DNA of 64,000 bases. Origin: Isoetes taiwanensis. Taxonomy: Eukaryota; Streptophyta; Lycopodiopsida; Isoetales; Isoetaceae. A model generated the notes under the pieces. It made no database searches, was not told the DNA's origin, and saw only the letters and a program-made list of their open reading frames with translations. A program made the position numbers and the translations under genes. The DNA lies in assembly GCA_021234155.1 (NCBI GenBank), contig JAJEKV010000048.1, positions 1,081,873-1,145,872 of the forward strand. The letters run 5' to 3'. Below, in pieces: positions 1 to 12,049 of the stretch (position 1 is its first letter; the number at the start of each line of letters is the position of its first letter).

Positions 1-212
1 CCCTACTTGATTTAGAAATTTTACACTGAACTGAAGTTTTCCTGGCAACCTAAACTATGCAGTCTGCTACACTCAGTGGGGTGGATTGGTATAAGCTCAC
101 TTCAGTTCAGACTGGTTTAGTTGTAAGTTACAGTGCCATTTTATTTTCCTTATCTGCTTATTGGCTATATGAATATGAGCTTGGAATTTCCATTTGAGTT
201 GTGTTTTGGCAG
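1..212 (+). other. Intron of the sugar transporter gene (upstream part cut off by window)
   Basis: No exon is seen here. The stretch ends in a T-rich tract and an AG at 211-212 that serves as acceptor for the first visible exon. The N-terminal exons, including any transit peptide, must lie before the window. Confidence 0.7.
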
Positions 213-3151
213 GTGAGCGGATCCCTTTATGGGGCAGTTTTGGGATGCTTATTGGCTTTCAATATTGCAGATGCCTTAGGTGCTATTTTTTGAACTCTTT
301 TGGCTTGATGAAAGCTCCAATACTTCTATACATGTTTAAGGGAGCTTATTAATACTTGTATATGTATTTTAAGGCAGGCGAAGGGAGCTTATACTTGCTG
401 CTGCCATTTACTTGATTGGATCTGTGCTGACATCTGTGGCTCCTGACTTTGCAATACTAATTGCAGGGCGTCTAATCTATGGTATTGGTATAGGTTTGGT
501 ATGTCCGCAGACTTTTCCATTTCAATTTAATTTCTGTTGTCCTCACCATTCTCATGATCTTGGTTTGTGTGAGTGATTAGAATCCATTTAGCAAATTTAT
601 CAAGTTACATGCATCAGAACATGTTATGACTATTATTATTTGACAGGCAATGCATGCTGCACCTATGTACATTTCTGAAACCTCCCCTTCTGACATTCGT
701 GGTACACTGGTTTCGCTGAAGGAAGCCTTCATTGTAGGGGGTATCTTGGTAAGAAAAACTTATAGCACAGTCCATGCATGCTAATCACCCTCGCTCATAT
801 TTTCTCTTTATAGCTTGGATATCTTGCAGGCTATCTGGAAATTGATGTTATTGGCGGTTGGCGCTGGATGTACGGTTTTGCTGCACCAATTGCGTTGGTG
901 ATGGGAATTGGGATGTGGTGGCTGCCACCCTCACCACGCTGGTTGCTCTTGCGTGCAATGCAAGGCAAAAGTGACTTGTTAGTAGCAAAAAAAGATGCAG
1001 CTTCCGCATTGTGTAGATTTGCAGGTAACAAAGCTGATCAGAGCATTATAGAGTCACAGATAAACGAGACACTAGCTTCATCACAATCAATTCAAGAAGG
1101 AGGTGAAGCTAGGCTTGTAGAGCTCTTTCAAGGAAGCAATTTCAAAGCTCTTTCTGTAGGCATGGGCCTTGTTTTCTTTCAACAGGTTAGTACTCTGTTG
1201 AGATTTGTTGTTTGTACCTGCTCAAGTCCAAATGCCCAATCAGAATAGAAGTAGCTTTATCTATTCAATTCGGTATACAGATATTTCATAGATTACATGG
1301 TAACCATAATTGTTCAGCTCTGTATTTCTCCATGCCAATCATACCCCTGAAGAGGCTTTTTAGATAATCAGTTGAATTCCCTTGTCAAAATTTTGGGCAA
1401 CAATTTTTACAATGGCACGTCCAATTTGACCATTTTACCAATGATACTTGATGCTTGTTGCCCTTGATTAGGACATCAGATCTTGGATCTCATTGGAAAA
1501 AGCATGTGAAATAATATGCTTAGACAGGAAATCCAGCTGACTGTAGGCACCCCATTTTTACTATATGAGGTAAATGGAAAAGGATCATTGCAGAACATTT
1601 AGTATAAATCCCATCTCAAAGATTTGTAGGACTCTTGTATTTTAAAAACAACCTGAGCAAATAACAATTTGAGCAAGGAAATAACATGACATCAGGTTAG
1701 GCCTGACATTTATAGATTGCAAACCAGAAGGATGTTATATATGTTCATGTTTTTTGATTAGGAGTTGATTTTCAGGTGACAGGACAACCAAGCGTGCTGT
1801 ATTATGCTGCATCAATCCTTCAGGTTGGCTATGCTTTACCTTTTCAAGATCTGTTTGACTTTAGGGCTACATCTGCATCAAGGATGCAACAAATCTCTGT
1901 CCCAAATTTGGTGGTTATGCTTGTTTGCCATCCTAATTTGTTGAAGGAACCTAAAATTTGTGAGAGATGGCTCTAGAGTGCAGGAATATCAGCTGCTTCT
2001 GATGCCACCCGTGTTTCTGTATTCCTAGGGTTCTTTAAGGTAACATATCTTCCTATTATATCGTCAATGCTCTACAGGTGGGTAATGTTGGACCTTACCT
2101 TTGGGTGTGGAAAACTTTCAGTTGCTGATGACAGTTGTTGCAGTATTGTTTGTCGATAAGATAGGTCGAAGACCACTATTAATTGGAGGCATCAGTGGGA
2201 TTGTAACTTCTATCTCCCTGTCCTAGCAACCTTGTGTAAACCATGTTATTCACATTTTTGTATGTTTTCAACAGGTGATCAGTCTGTTTTTGCTCGCGTC
2301 TTATTTCTCATTTGGCAACAGTTTATCTATATTGGCAATTATTGCTTTGCTCTCATATGTGGGATGCTACCAGGTATAAGGTCTCATATGTCAGACTTCT
2401 AACATATTTTGTTGCTTATCATCCATAGTAGTAAATTAGATAGGTTCTAACTTCAAGATGAACTCATATCTCTGGTACAATGGGCCTTGTAAAGCGTGTT
2501 CAATTCTATCAGAAATGTATTTGTTGTTGTCTTGATATGGCCATTTCTTCCATTATTCCCTGACACATTTCTTGGAACTCCACAGATCTCATTTGGACCA
2601 ATTTCGTGGCTGATGATATCAGAAATATTTTCATTACGAACGAGGGGTCGTGCCCTCAGCATTTCAACAGTTGTAAATTTTGGTGCCAATGCACTGGTTG
2701 CTTTGGCGTTTGCCCCTCTACAGGTAATCTGGAGAAAACATACTAATGACCTTTAGACACTTGTAACTTAGCTGGGATGATTTGCTATACAAACCCACTA
2801 TCTGGTATATTTTATGAGCCTGCCCGTTTCCAATGCAAACATCTCTGCATCTAGTAAATGTATACTGTGCAGCATAGATTTTTCTTGATCCAATCCTTGA
2901 ATTGCAGAACCAGCGATTGAGAAAGCATTATATTCATATGTGGGCACTGAGCATGATCGATTTGCTTCTTTCTTCCTTTGCTAATTGTGATTTCTACCTT
3001 TCAGGATCTGGTAGGAGCATCTGCGACATTTATCATATTTGGCGCCATTGGAGTAGTTGCTTTATTGTTCGTTATTTTCACTGTTCCGGAAACAAAAGGA
3101 CTGAGCTTAGAGGAAATTGAAGCCAGAGTATTCTCCAAAATCGAAGATTAA
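213..3151 (+). CDS. Plastidic D-xylose-proton-symporter-like sugar transporter (MFS), last ten exons
   Basis: Ten exons join in one open frame of 413 codons plus stop: 213-279, 374-498, 647-748, 814-1185, 1776-1823, 1977-2039, 2122-2202, 2275-2373, 2586-2723 and 3005-3151. Introns are GT-AG. Sugar-porter signatures appear in order: GRRREL after an early helix, the RGTLVSLKEA loop, PPSPRWLLL (the PESPRW position), QQVTGQPSVLYYA across the intron at 1186-1775, GRRPLL, and PETKGLSLEEIE close to the C-terminus. These match the family of Arabidopsis At5g59250, a chloroplast-envelope sugar/H+ symporter-like protein; the assignment rests on remembered family sequence. About ten of the twelve helices are present. 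The second exon must start at 374 (after TTTTAAG); the nearer AG at 377 would break the frame. The gene appears intact; its 5' part is outside the window. Confidence 0.9.
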
Positions 3152-5208
3152 GAGTTTATTTGGTACCAACGTTTTTTCACATTGGTACAAAAAAGCATTC
3201 TTCATATAAATATGGCCCTTTTTCCACGGTAGTCATATTTCGAAAAGTCACATATTTTATCTAATGGTGTTTGGCCACCTATTGTCCTAAAAGAAAATCA
3301 CTTTCCCACTATGAAAATAAGACACGTCTGATTTAGGTTTGGAATAGGTTCGTATTATAAATGGACACCTAGTCTTATTTGAAATATAACTAAAAAATAA
3401 GACGTGTCTTATTTTTTCATGGTTTTCCACTAGTATTTTAATGGTGTTATATTTTATGACTACCACGCAGTGGAAAAACAAGTTTAAATTTATGTGTCTC
3501 ATTTTTAGCCTTGGAGTCATAAATGATGTCGTATATTGTATATGACAGCCATATTTTGTGGCTACTGTAAAAAAAAGGCCTAACAGCAGTGCGGTGATAT
3601 TTATTTTCGCTAACAACGTTCGCCAACAACGAAGTAAGGGTGAGATTCCACTATCGGCATGGAAGTTTTCTACGTGGCTAAAATTTTCAGTTGATAAAAC
3701 ATAATTTCCAATACATGATTCCATTTAGGTGGTAATTAGGTTCCAACTGTGAATTTGAACTCAAAGTAGCGAAGGATTGAAAACATGAATGACGATGCTA
3801 TCCACTTGCTAACCCTGAACTTCTTTTCTAGGCTTAAGCACTAAAGGCATCGTTACATGTGTAGCACCTAGCAAACTATATTCATGATGTATACAAATTA
3901 ATGATTCCTATTACAATCTGAGGAAGATAATAGTGCGTTTCGCATTGTGGAACACAACACGATTAAATCTTTATCAGAAAAATTGTTTGTAACATAACGC
4001 ATCACAATGATTTCATGTTTGCACAACCTCAAATGGAAAAGACTTTCATAAGATCCAGGATCAAAAAATTTGTTAGATCGAGGCCTGCCGGTGCCATGGC
4101 TGATTTTTTTTAAATCTACAAGGATCTTGAATTGCTTTTATGGCTGCGCCTATGTTTTCAAAAACCTAAACTGTGGCCGAACCCTAAATCTTGGCTTCAG
4201 ATTTGTTAACACTAACCTTCATTTTTTACGAAGCCCTAACTGACCTTCAAAAATTTAAAGGCTATATATTACTTTAGGCAGAATCAGGATCAATTATTTA
4301 TGACCGTGAAAATCAAGTGGTTGCTAGAAAATAAAATTGAAATTGCTAGGTACATTGAAATTGCTAAGTGCGCTATGCATATTTGAAAATACAAGCTGGT
4401 TCAAAGGATTAAAGTGAAGTTCCAGATATGTTAAACTTGTGACCTTAATGGTAATGGTGATTACAATATGGTGATTTGGATTGAAAGCCTCATGTGATTG
4501 TACTATGCTCAGAAATTGAAGTTGATACTTTGATGAAAGATGCTTTAAGGAAACTCCAAACCCCTACACTACTATCAATTTTATCTTTTATATTGTAGTA
4601 ATATACTTTCACGGCCGCAACTTATATTGATCCATGCTAAGTAAGTTTACTTTGCCACATTGGCTGGGGAAATTTTGATGAACCCATGTTAGGTGATATT
4701 TGAAATCAATGACATAACCTAAAGAACCATTTGGTTGGATTTGTAGATTCTAATATGATGATTGAGTTTTCGCTGGATATGGAAATTGTCATGCAAGAAA
4801 CAGTTTTGGGATATATTACTATCTTTTATATACAAGGAGCAACATAACATTTTAGGTGTTTGTGGTTATAAGGTAAAGGGGTATTTGAGTTACATAATGC
4901 CTTAGTGGATAGAAATATTAGATGCCTTTTCTCCTAATTCTATTAAAAATTTAGTTGCATTTGTAACTCCTTAAAGGAGGTATGAGATAAACTCTTGTGT
5001 ACAATACATCTTGAGATAGCTCTTATGTCTGCAACATAATAGTTGGTCTTGGAAACTAAAAATTTGGACTTGAAAGCTTTTAGCTAAAAATTTTGGACTT
5101 GAAAATTTTATCCTAAAGGACCGGACTTGAATATTTGTAGCCTAGATGGCTAGACTTGAAAATTTCTGATGGTGGACTCAATCATGGTTATAACCATGGA
5201 CTTGGTTG
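3152..5208. other. Non-coding region downstream of the transporter
   Basis: No gene recognised. It holds a near-palindrome at 3393-3416 (two 11-bp arms around GT), loosely repeated GGACTTGAAAATTT-like phrases around 5065-5160, and a perfect 16-bp palindrome at 5183-5198 (CATGGTTATAACCATG). The transporter 3' UTR presumably occupies the first few hundred bases. Confidence 0.5.
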
Positions 5209-5845
5209 TGTTAAACTTGTAATATAATTTCTTGATCGAGAACGATCAAATCCCAAGAAAGGGATGAATTGATATGGTGGTGTTCAGGGGAATGGTTCGA
5301 GAAAAGCAAGAACAAGATAGTCACATGGGAATTGAAATAATAAGATCTGAACAATTGAGATAATTATGGAACCTTGAAAAAGGTTGATTTCCTATAATTG
5401 GCCTATTTACCTTTATCATTTTTGAAAAGGCTCCTTGATCCCTATATAAGGGGAAGAGGTGCAATTATTGGATTCAGATCCTCCTTCTCCTTCTGCTCCT
5501 TCAACTGCCTCTTGCCAGCTTCCATGAATTCTTTATTTGTTCCTTAGAGAGGATTCTCTGAGGATTGACTTTACAAATCTCCTTCTTGTTCCTTGACATA
5601 AATTGCAGATGGACTACCTTGGAGATTCTTGCTTTTGCGAGCCGTGTTGGGTGGTGAGCTTTGGGCTGAAGGCTTAGAGTGAAATATCTTTTAAGTTTTG
5701 GTGTTGGTTTATTAGATGTTGGATCTTTTATTTACTAGCTAACCCTTGGTTCATAACCATCCTTCTTTTGTGTGGATCATAAAGTCTAAATCCTTAATTC
5801 TTTTAGGTTAAATAACCATATGCCTTAAGATATTCATAATTTGGT
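5209..5845 (+). mobile_element. LTR-like block, probably a solo or truncated copia-type LTR
   Basis: The block starts with TGTTAAAC, has a TATA box (TATATAAG, 5443-5450) followed by a pyrimidine-rich leader-like stretch, and is followed by TTTGGTATTCTATC, which resembles an interrupted initiator-methionine-tRNA primer-binding site. The exact 3' end and a partner LTR were not found. The neighbouring integrase remnant is on the opposite strand, so the two may not belong to one element. Confidence 0.3.
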
Positions 5846-5859
5846 ATTCTATCATATCA

Positions 5860-6540
5860 AAGCTTGCAAAGAATATTACCTCTGATACTCTGAAAGGAAA
5901 CATGTTTCGAATATGTACTATTGTCTTAACAATCTCATCTCAGAGGAAATTTGGTAACCCAGAAAACTTAAGCATTGCTCTTAGAACATTTACCATGAAT
6001 CTATTTTTTCTCTCAGCACCACCAATTCGTTGAGTAACGTAGTTTCACATGTATTAGCCTCTGATTAAACAGTGTTGTTTAAAATCTCTTCGTGAATACT
6101 CTCCTTCTCGATTAAAGTGTATGCACTTAAAGCTTTTGCCTATCTCGGGGGGATCCATCTCCTTTACATGGGACATGCCACCCTATATACGTGTTTCTGA
6201 TAGACAAATTTGACCCCTTTTCGTATGGTTTTATGACTAGAGCAACATCTAAAAACCCCTATGACCCCTAGTATATGTACAAAAAAGGGTAAAAAATCCC
6301 TCCCCAAACCACCTTCTCCACCTTCCCCAATTCATGCACGTGGTTTTGATGGATTCTATAGGGTGTAGCCCCCTTGTTTCCTGTTTGCTTTTCACTGCAA
6401 CAAAGATCTTTGGTGCCTCAAAAGCGTGATTCTTTTTCTTCAAACGATAACACAATGTTAGTCTACTAAAGTCATATGTAAATGTGATGAAATACGTGTT
6501 GCCATTAATGCTTCTGAGAAGATATAGCACAATAACAAAG
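5860..6540 (-). pseudogene. Ty1/copia integrase core remnant
   Basis: Read on the minus strand, two phrases are typical of copia integrase. Near 6390-6510 is SINGNTYFITFTYDFSRLT, followed by a lysine-rich stretch. Near 5900-6030 is GGAERKNRFMVNVLRAMLK, followed by GLPNF. The C-terminal part of the core lies between 6140 and 5860. Frameshifts and stops separate the pieces, so it is not functional. No LTR pair bounding it was found. Family known: copia integrase inserts element cDNA; this copy is a relic. Confidence 0.7.
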
Positions 6541-6659
6541 GGTTCCAGGGAGATTTGATATGATATCCCTAAAATAATGGAATAGGTTGTTATAAAGATA
6601 TATATATACAAGTGTTTGTACCATGAAGGACTATATGAGGCCGACTCTACGATGTGAAT

Positions 6660-7062
6660 TGTAGAAGATGCCCTTAAATTTTTAAGATTCTACAAAGATT
6701 TCTCTAGATTCTCAAAGACTATTCCAAGACGCTCATAAATTCCTCACGATTCTATGTAGATTCTCCTAGGTTCATTCAAAATTTGTAAAGGTTTCCCTAG
6801 ATTCCCCTATATTCTAAAGATTTTATGAAGACTCCCTTGGATTCCCCGAGATTCTCAAAGATTTTCATGAGATTCCCATAGATTCTCTAAGCTTCCCTTG
6901 AGATTCCCCTAGATTTCCAAAGATTGTCTCAAGATTCACCTAGATTCCCCACGATTCTATGTAGATTCTCTTTGATTCCCTTAGATTCTATGAATATTCC
7001 TTTAGGTTCTCCAAGATTTCATCAAAATTCCCCTCGATTACGTAAGATTTTATGAAGTTTCC
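6660..7062. repeat. Degenerate GATTC-rich tandem array, left part
   Basis: AGATTC, TAGATTC or GATTCC recurs roughly every 18-22 bases with no open frame. The array is cut at 7062 by the chromovirus and resumes at 20816. The last five bases (tttcc, 7058-7062) are the target site copy. The phrase CACCTAGATTCCCCACGAT at 6937 recurs beyond the insertion, which shows a longer repeat period. Confidence 0.75.
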
Positions 7063-8596
7063 TGTGACGCTCCCTGAACATATACGGCGCTCCGGATGTA
7101 TACATACGGGGACTTCCCCCTCCCATGGCAACCGGCTCGCCATGAGCAGGGCTCTCCGTCTAACTCGGACCATCCATAGAAAGATGCCCGGGTGAAGGAC
7201 ACGGAGGTGTCATTCGGCCCACGCCTTCAATGGGACTCCTACGTCGCGGAAGCGTGCATACAAGGTTAGCATACAGCATAATCATATCATAAATAACCAC
7301 CACGAAGGGTGGCACATCCATCCAACTGATAATAACAGAGAAGATACATCTAATGCTAAGGAAAACACCCCAAACCCAAGGTTCTACCCGGCTCGAGACT
7401 CAATGAGGATCGGTGGCGGCTAGGTCTCGAGGAGATCGTGAGGCGGAGAATCTTGGCATGGCGTTGGGCGGCATAGAACATTGGCTAGGGTTGTCCACTC
7501 CATCCGCCCCTCCTGTGCACACTTTGCGGATGGCTGAATCAAGCTATGGCGCCATTGTAGCCTTCAGGGAGGCGCAAATTCAAGGCATCACCCGCCGGGA
7601 CTACTCGGGTTACATCTCCCGGTCCGATGAGGCGAGGCGGGGAGAAGTGTCCCTTTCGAGTCGCTTGGTGATTCCATGGGTGAGCTAGAGAATACGTGCC
7701 GCATCAGCGATCGCATCCGTACCCAACCTACTCCCCTAACTTTATCTTCAAAGTACGGGATGGTCACACCAGCGTACCCGAGGGAGTGTCGGACCCATAC
7801 CGGCCTAGTTCAGCGGTGACTATTAGGCCTAGCTCGAAAAGAGTCCCGTGTAGCCTTTTATGCTCGGTGAGACCCCACCCCACACTTCATCACTCGGCCC
7901 CTTATGCGGTGCTTCAATCATGCCATAGATTCCCGACTCGGTGGGATCTTGTGCCTGAGCATAATTCTTTGGGTACCTCACGGGGAGCTACTAGGAGCAT
8001 ACTAATGAACATAGGTTGCGAGAGGTCTCTACCCCCTTAATCCACGCTTTACGGAAGAACTACTTGAGAGATACTACCAAAAATACATCCATCCATCCAT
8101 CCTGAGCATAATCAATAATTGAAACGGTTATAACTATCAAACAAGGGTTAATCATCATCAAGGACAAGCAAAGAAGCGGCGGAGGTCTGGCCTAGAAATA
8201 TCAAACTAATCTATCTACTAACCCAATTTCGGCTGGAACCATTGTCATGTGGGATCTCCATCTTCAAGCGGCACGAAGCCCGTGACTCCTCTCCACGGAT
8301 TCGATTTGTGGCAAATTGGGATTGGGATCAATTTTGCTGCCCCAAATTCTTGATTTCCCTCTTGTGTCGAGTTTGGCGGTGTCCTCTTCTAATTAATTAA
8401 TTAGCCTAACTTAATTAGCTTAATTAAGTTAATTAGATAATTATTCCTTAATTATAGGTAATTAACCCCTTATTAATTTAGCATAGCTAAATTAATCCCT
8501 TGTGGTTAGTCTACATACCCCCACGATGGCGTATCCTCGACCCGTGACGTGTCAGTATAGTTATATATACACCGTATAACTATGTGGAACGTCACA
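7063..8596 (-). repeat. Chromovirus 3' LTR
   Basis: About 1.53 kb, starting TGTGACG and ending CGTCACA on the plus strand. It aligns throughout with 19289-20810, but with many small indels and substitutions, for example around 7400-7460 and 7680-7720. It contains an AT-rich palindromic stretch near 8390-8440 made of TTAATTAA-type words. Confidence 0.92.
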
Positions 8597-8611
8597 TTCT
8601 CCCCCCCTTAG
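8597..8611 (-). other. Polypurine tract of the chromovirus
   Basis: On the minus strand the run AAGGGGGGGAGAA directly precedes the 3' LTR. This is the expected plus-strand priming site and it fixes the element orientation. Confidence 0.8.
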
Positions 8612-9249
8612 AAATAATGCTGCCCTCAGCATTGGGGTTAGTTAAAAAAACAAATGATTAACATCTTAGTAGTAACTTAGCAGCATAAATTATAATAGTT
8701 ACACAGAAAAATACGAAAATAATATCTTATTCCTGTAGGTAACAGGAATTAAGTTTAAAAACATAGAACTGTTTAAGCACCCCTGTGCATTTCATATGAT
8801 TATGACAATAAAAGTTTCAAGGACCAGCGTCCAATAGCAACATCACGAAAGTAACATGAAACTCACGAAAATGACATGAAAACAGAAAAACTTGGGCCAT
8901 CAGCAACCCTCTATACATGGGCAGGTCACGTAATGCTCACTGGCCTGCACATGTCAATACGTCAGTATTTACACATAATAAATAAGTTGTGGTTGAAGGG
9001 ACCACCTCCTATAAGAAAACAAAAGAAAAACCTATCTACAAGGAAACCTATCATGCCTATGGTTCGCAATTCATTGCGGCATAAGGAATGGCCAAGTTCC
9101 CGCGGCCTATCAACTATATGCTTTTCAAGCAATCCGCGGTCATGCCGACATTGACAATACACCACGTTCTAGAGAACACCAAGGTGATCTCATCATTGGT
9201 AACCACTGCATGCCATAGCCTACTGCATGATCCGTGCCGAATCAAGCCT
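8612..9249 (-). other. Chromovirus 3' untranslated region
   Basis: No coding signature is seen between the pol stop (about 9250) and the polypurine tract. Short open frames here lack recognisable domains. Confidence 0.6.
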
Positions 9250-9852
9250 TCAAAGCTTACCGCCGGGTGCGGGGTTGATGACATCGTTGATGGTGCGGCC
9301 TCGAGATTCCCCCATGAAGTTCGGATAATGCTTTTCAAGGTCTATCTTCATTACCCACGTAGCATCCTCAACTGGCAAGTGCTTCCACTTGACCAAATAT
9401 TGTAGCATTTGAGTCCTTCTGGTCTGCTTATAGGCTCAATCAAGAAGAGCTTCGGGCACTATGTCTAGATGCTCTTCTGTCATTTCAAGGAGGGTGGGTG
9501 TATCCAAGATCTCCTCTGGATCTGGAGTATGTTGCTTCAGAAGACTCACATGAAAGACCTTGTGGATCTTCAAGCGGGGTGGCAAATCCAACCGATATGC
9601 CTGCTCTCCAACACGTTCAATGATCTTGAATGGCCCAGCCCATCTGGGTGCCAGTTTCTTGCAGTTACCAATCTTAAGTTTGGCTTGCTTAACCTTAATT
9701 TTGAGCCAAACTGAATCGCCCACTTGGAATACGCGTGTGGTCCTGTGCTTATCAGCCACACTTTTCTGACGACTACGTGCAGCCAATAAATAACCACGAA
9801 CTTCCTCAACCAAAGCTTGCATTTCCAAGAGGAGTTGCTGTGAAACCTCCAC
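9250..9852 (-). pseudogene. Chromovirus integrase C-terminal domain and chromodomain
   Basis: Reading down from 9852, a stretch with DSVWLKIKVKQAKLKIG and WAGPFKIIERVGEQAYRLD is the GPF/Y-type integrase C-terminal module. It runs on to KVFHVSLLK, EEILD and then a TGA near 9437. The same frame continues into QYLVKWKHLPVEDATW, a canonical chromodomain core with its aromatic cage neighbourhood, and ends at a stop near 9250. Chromodomains tether these elements to marked chromatin. The single in-frame stop between the modules is a lesion. Confidence 0.85.
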
Positions 9853-9900
9853 CTTAGAAACAGGATTATGCCATGTGTCTGGCGTAAGGCATTGATAACC

Positions 9901-10147
9901 TTAATTTATCATGAAGGGAGACATTCTAGAAGACTCCTGTTTCATGCTGTTGTAGGCAAACTCCACTAAATAAATATAGTCAGCCCACTGAGATTGCTTA
10001 CTCCACAGATAGCTTCGCAACATATCCTCTATATGCGGTTGGTGCGCTCTGTCTGTCCATCCGTCTGAGGATGATATGCTGTACTCATAGCAAGCTTGGT
10101 CTGGATGGTGGCAAAGAAATCTTTCCAGAATGCACTTACAAACTTGG
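9901..10147 (-). pseudogene. Chromovirus integrase core, downstream half
   Basis: The minus strand gives [14 protein letters not shown] followed by [17 protein letters not shown], the hallmark central integrase motif, then after a frameshift EDMLRSYLW and FAYNSMKQESS. The half begins exactly at the target duplication cttgg (10143-10147) of the nested element. The upstream half ends in SDRDPK at 14680, so the two halves were one exon-free core before insertion. Confidence 0.9.
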
Positions 10148-10594
10148 TGTTGATGTTTGGGGTTCTTGGCATCACCTTGCAGCAGCAGTCCATGACTGTC
10201 GGATGCCACAGGGCTGCCACAAATGCTCATGGATCAACAAAAGAAGATGGGAAGAAACTCCAAGAACAAGAACAAAGCAAAGAATGAATAAAACAGAATC
10301 ATATTGATGCTCCAAAAGGAGGTGCTCCAAAACGTGAGCAAAAACCTAAACAATGAGAGGAAATGCTCTCTCTAAATAATAGAGCAAAACCCTAACCCTA
10401 ACTGACATCTCACCTACCACAGATCTAGGCTAAATCTGGGCCATAGATTGTGGGGTCCAATATGAAAACTACATGTGGCCTATGCCACCTACCACATATG
10501 TGGGCTAAATCTGGGCCCTAGATCAAGTGGTCCAATGTGATAAATACATGTGGCCTATGCCACTCATACATATGTTTAGCCCAAAGGGCTAACA
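10148..10594 (-). repeat. Nested element 3' LTR
   Basis: Starts TGTTGATG and ends GGGCTAACA on the plus strand. A short hairpin, TTAGCCC-AAA-GGGCTAA, sits just inside the right end. It contains AAACCCTAACCCTAACTG, a chance telomere-like word also present in the partner LTR. Confidence 0.9.
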
Positions 10595-10611
10595 CTCCCC
10601 CCCACCACACC
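10595..10611 (-). other. Polypurine tract of the nested element
   Basis: Seven consecutive G on the minus strand directly before TGTTAGCC of the LTR. This sets element polarity. Confidence 0.75.
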
Positions 10612-10924
10612 AAGCTATGTAAAACCTTTATAACATCAGGTTAAACATTTACAACAGTGGCCAAAGTGAGGGGAAATAATGATAATGTCGCCAAAAAGTC
10701 TTGGCCCAAAAATGCCAAGGTCGATGAAGTACAAAAATCATGAGAGGTTGAGAAGGCTGTCACCACTTCTCTTGAGCTTGCCATGAGCTCCTTTAAATCC
10801 ATAGAAGTCGAATCTAATGTTTAGAAGGCTGTCACCACTTCTCATAGAGCTTGCCACTTAGCTCCGAATACATGCGCCAATCAAAGTGTCTTGTAAGGAG
10901 TTGAACAAAAATTTGGAAACAAAA

Positions 10925-11175
10925 ATTGTTGAAGGGACGGAAGGCCCTAAGTCATCTTCACGCCATTTTTGAACTTGAAAAGTTGAAACAAGGAGTTGAT
11001 CTTGAAAGAGTTGAAACATAAGTGATTGAAGGGGCGGAAGGCCCTAAGTCATCTTCACGCCATTTGTTGAACTTGAAAGAGTTTGAGCAGATAGTTGAAC
11101 TTGAAGGAGTTGAAATTGAAGGGGCGGAAGGCCCTAAGACATCTTCACGCCATTTGTTGAACTTGAAAGAGGCTC
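10925..11175. repeat. Three imperfect repeats of about 90-100 bp in the nested element
   Basis: The phrase GGCGGAAGGCCCTAAG followed by CATCTTCACGCCATTT and TTGAACTTGAAAG recurs at about 10930, 11030 and 11120, with a reduced fourth copy near 11710. Spacing is about 90-100 bases. Confidence 0.8.
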
Positions 11176-12049
11176 AACCGCCATGTATTATGGACGGCCA
11201 AGATGGATTGAAAAGGTTGTCTCTCAAACGCCCTGCATTAGGGTCGATGAGGTAAGCTTGATTGTTGACCTAAGATTGCTGAAAAGGGCTTACACATGCC
11301 ACCAGGGCTATGTGAGGTTTGTTGGTACAAAGGTGCAAAGAAGATCTCCAAGAATGCGGCAAAAGATGAGGCGTCCCCCAAAATGTGCCAAAAATATGTT
11401 CCAAAGACTTCCTGCATGAAAAGAGGATTGAAAGTTGTGCTCGAAGTCACGTCGTGAGGGGCCATGACAATTTTGATGAACTCACGCCGTTGGGCCCTGA
11501 TTTTGTTGCCGAAAGAGAAGGATGCTGCTGGACTTATGGATTGATGAAAAGTTGTGCCTCCAAAGGCATAATGCCTCAAAAATTTGACAAGAGGTCAAGA
11601 AGTCACCTTAAAAAAAAAATCACGCCAAGGGGCCGTGATCAAGGTTGCATCCAAGTGCTGAAGAATGGCCTTAGCATGCCTTTGGGCCATGTAAGGTTAA
11701 GGTATGAAAGGGGCGGAAGGTTGAATCATCTTCACGCCATTTGCTTATAAGCACGCCATGTATAGAACGTGATAGATGGTGTAAAAAACCCTCTTCAATA
11801 GTAGAAGAAGTGGAAAATACCAAGAATGTTGCCCATCTTGAATGGCCTAAGTGCCAAGTGTCGCCATCGAGTCATTGAAGATATGTGTGTTGAATGACAA
11901 GTGCCCCGCCTTTAATCTGCGGACAATTAAAAATTTCATGCTCACCTTTATTTTTTTTTTTTTTTTTTTTTTCCAATGGTTGGGTCGCACACGGAATTGG
12001 TGCCACGCCCGTCAGGGGCCGTGGGCGCTGAAGTTGCCGTGGCCACATC

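Noticed and set aside
10400-10490. Telomere-like AAACCCTAACCCTAAC inside the nested LTRs as an interstitial telomere
   Set aside because: Only two units and present identically in both LTRs, so it is part of the LTR.
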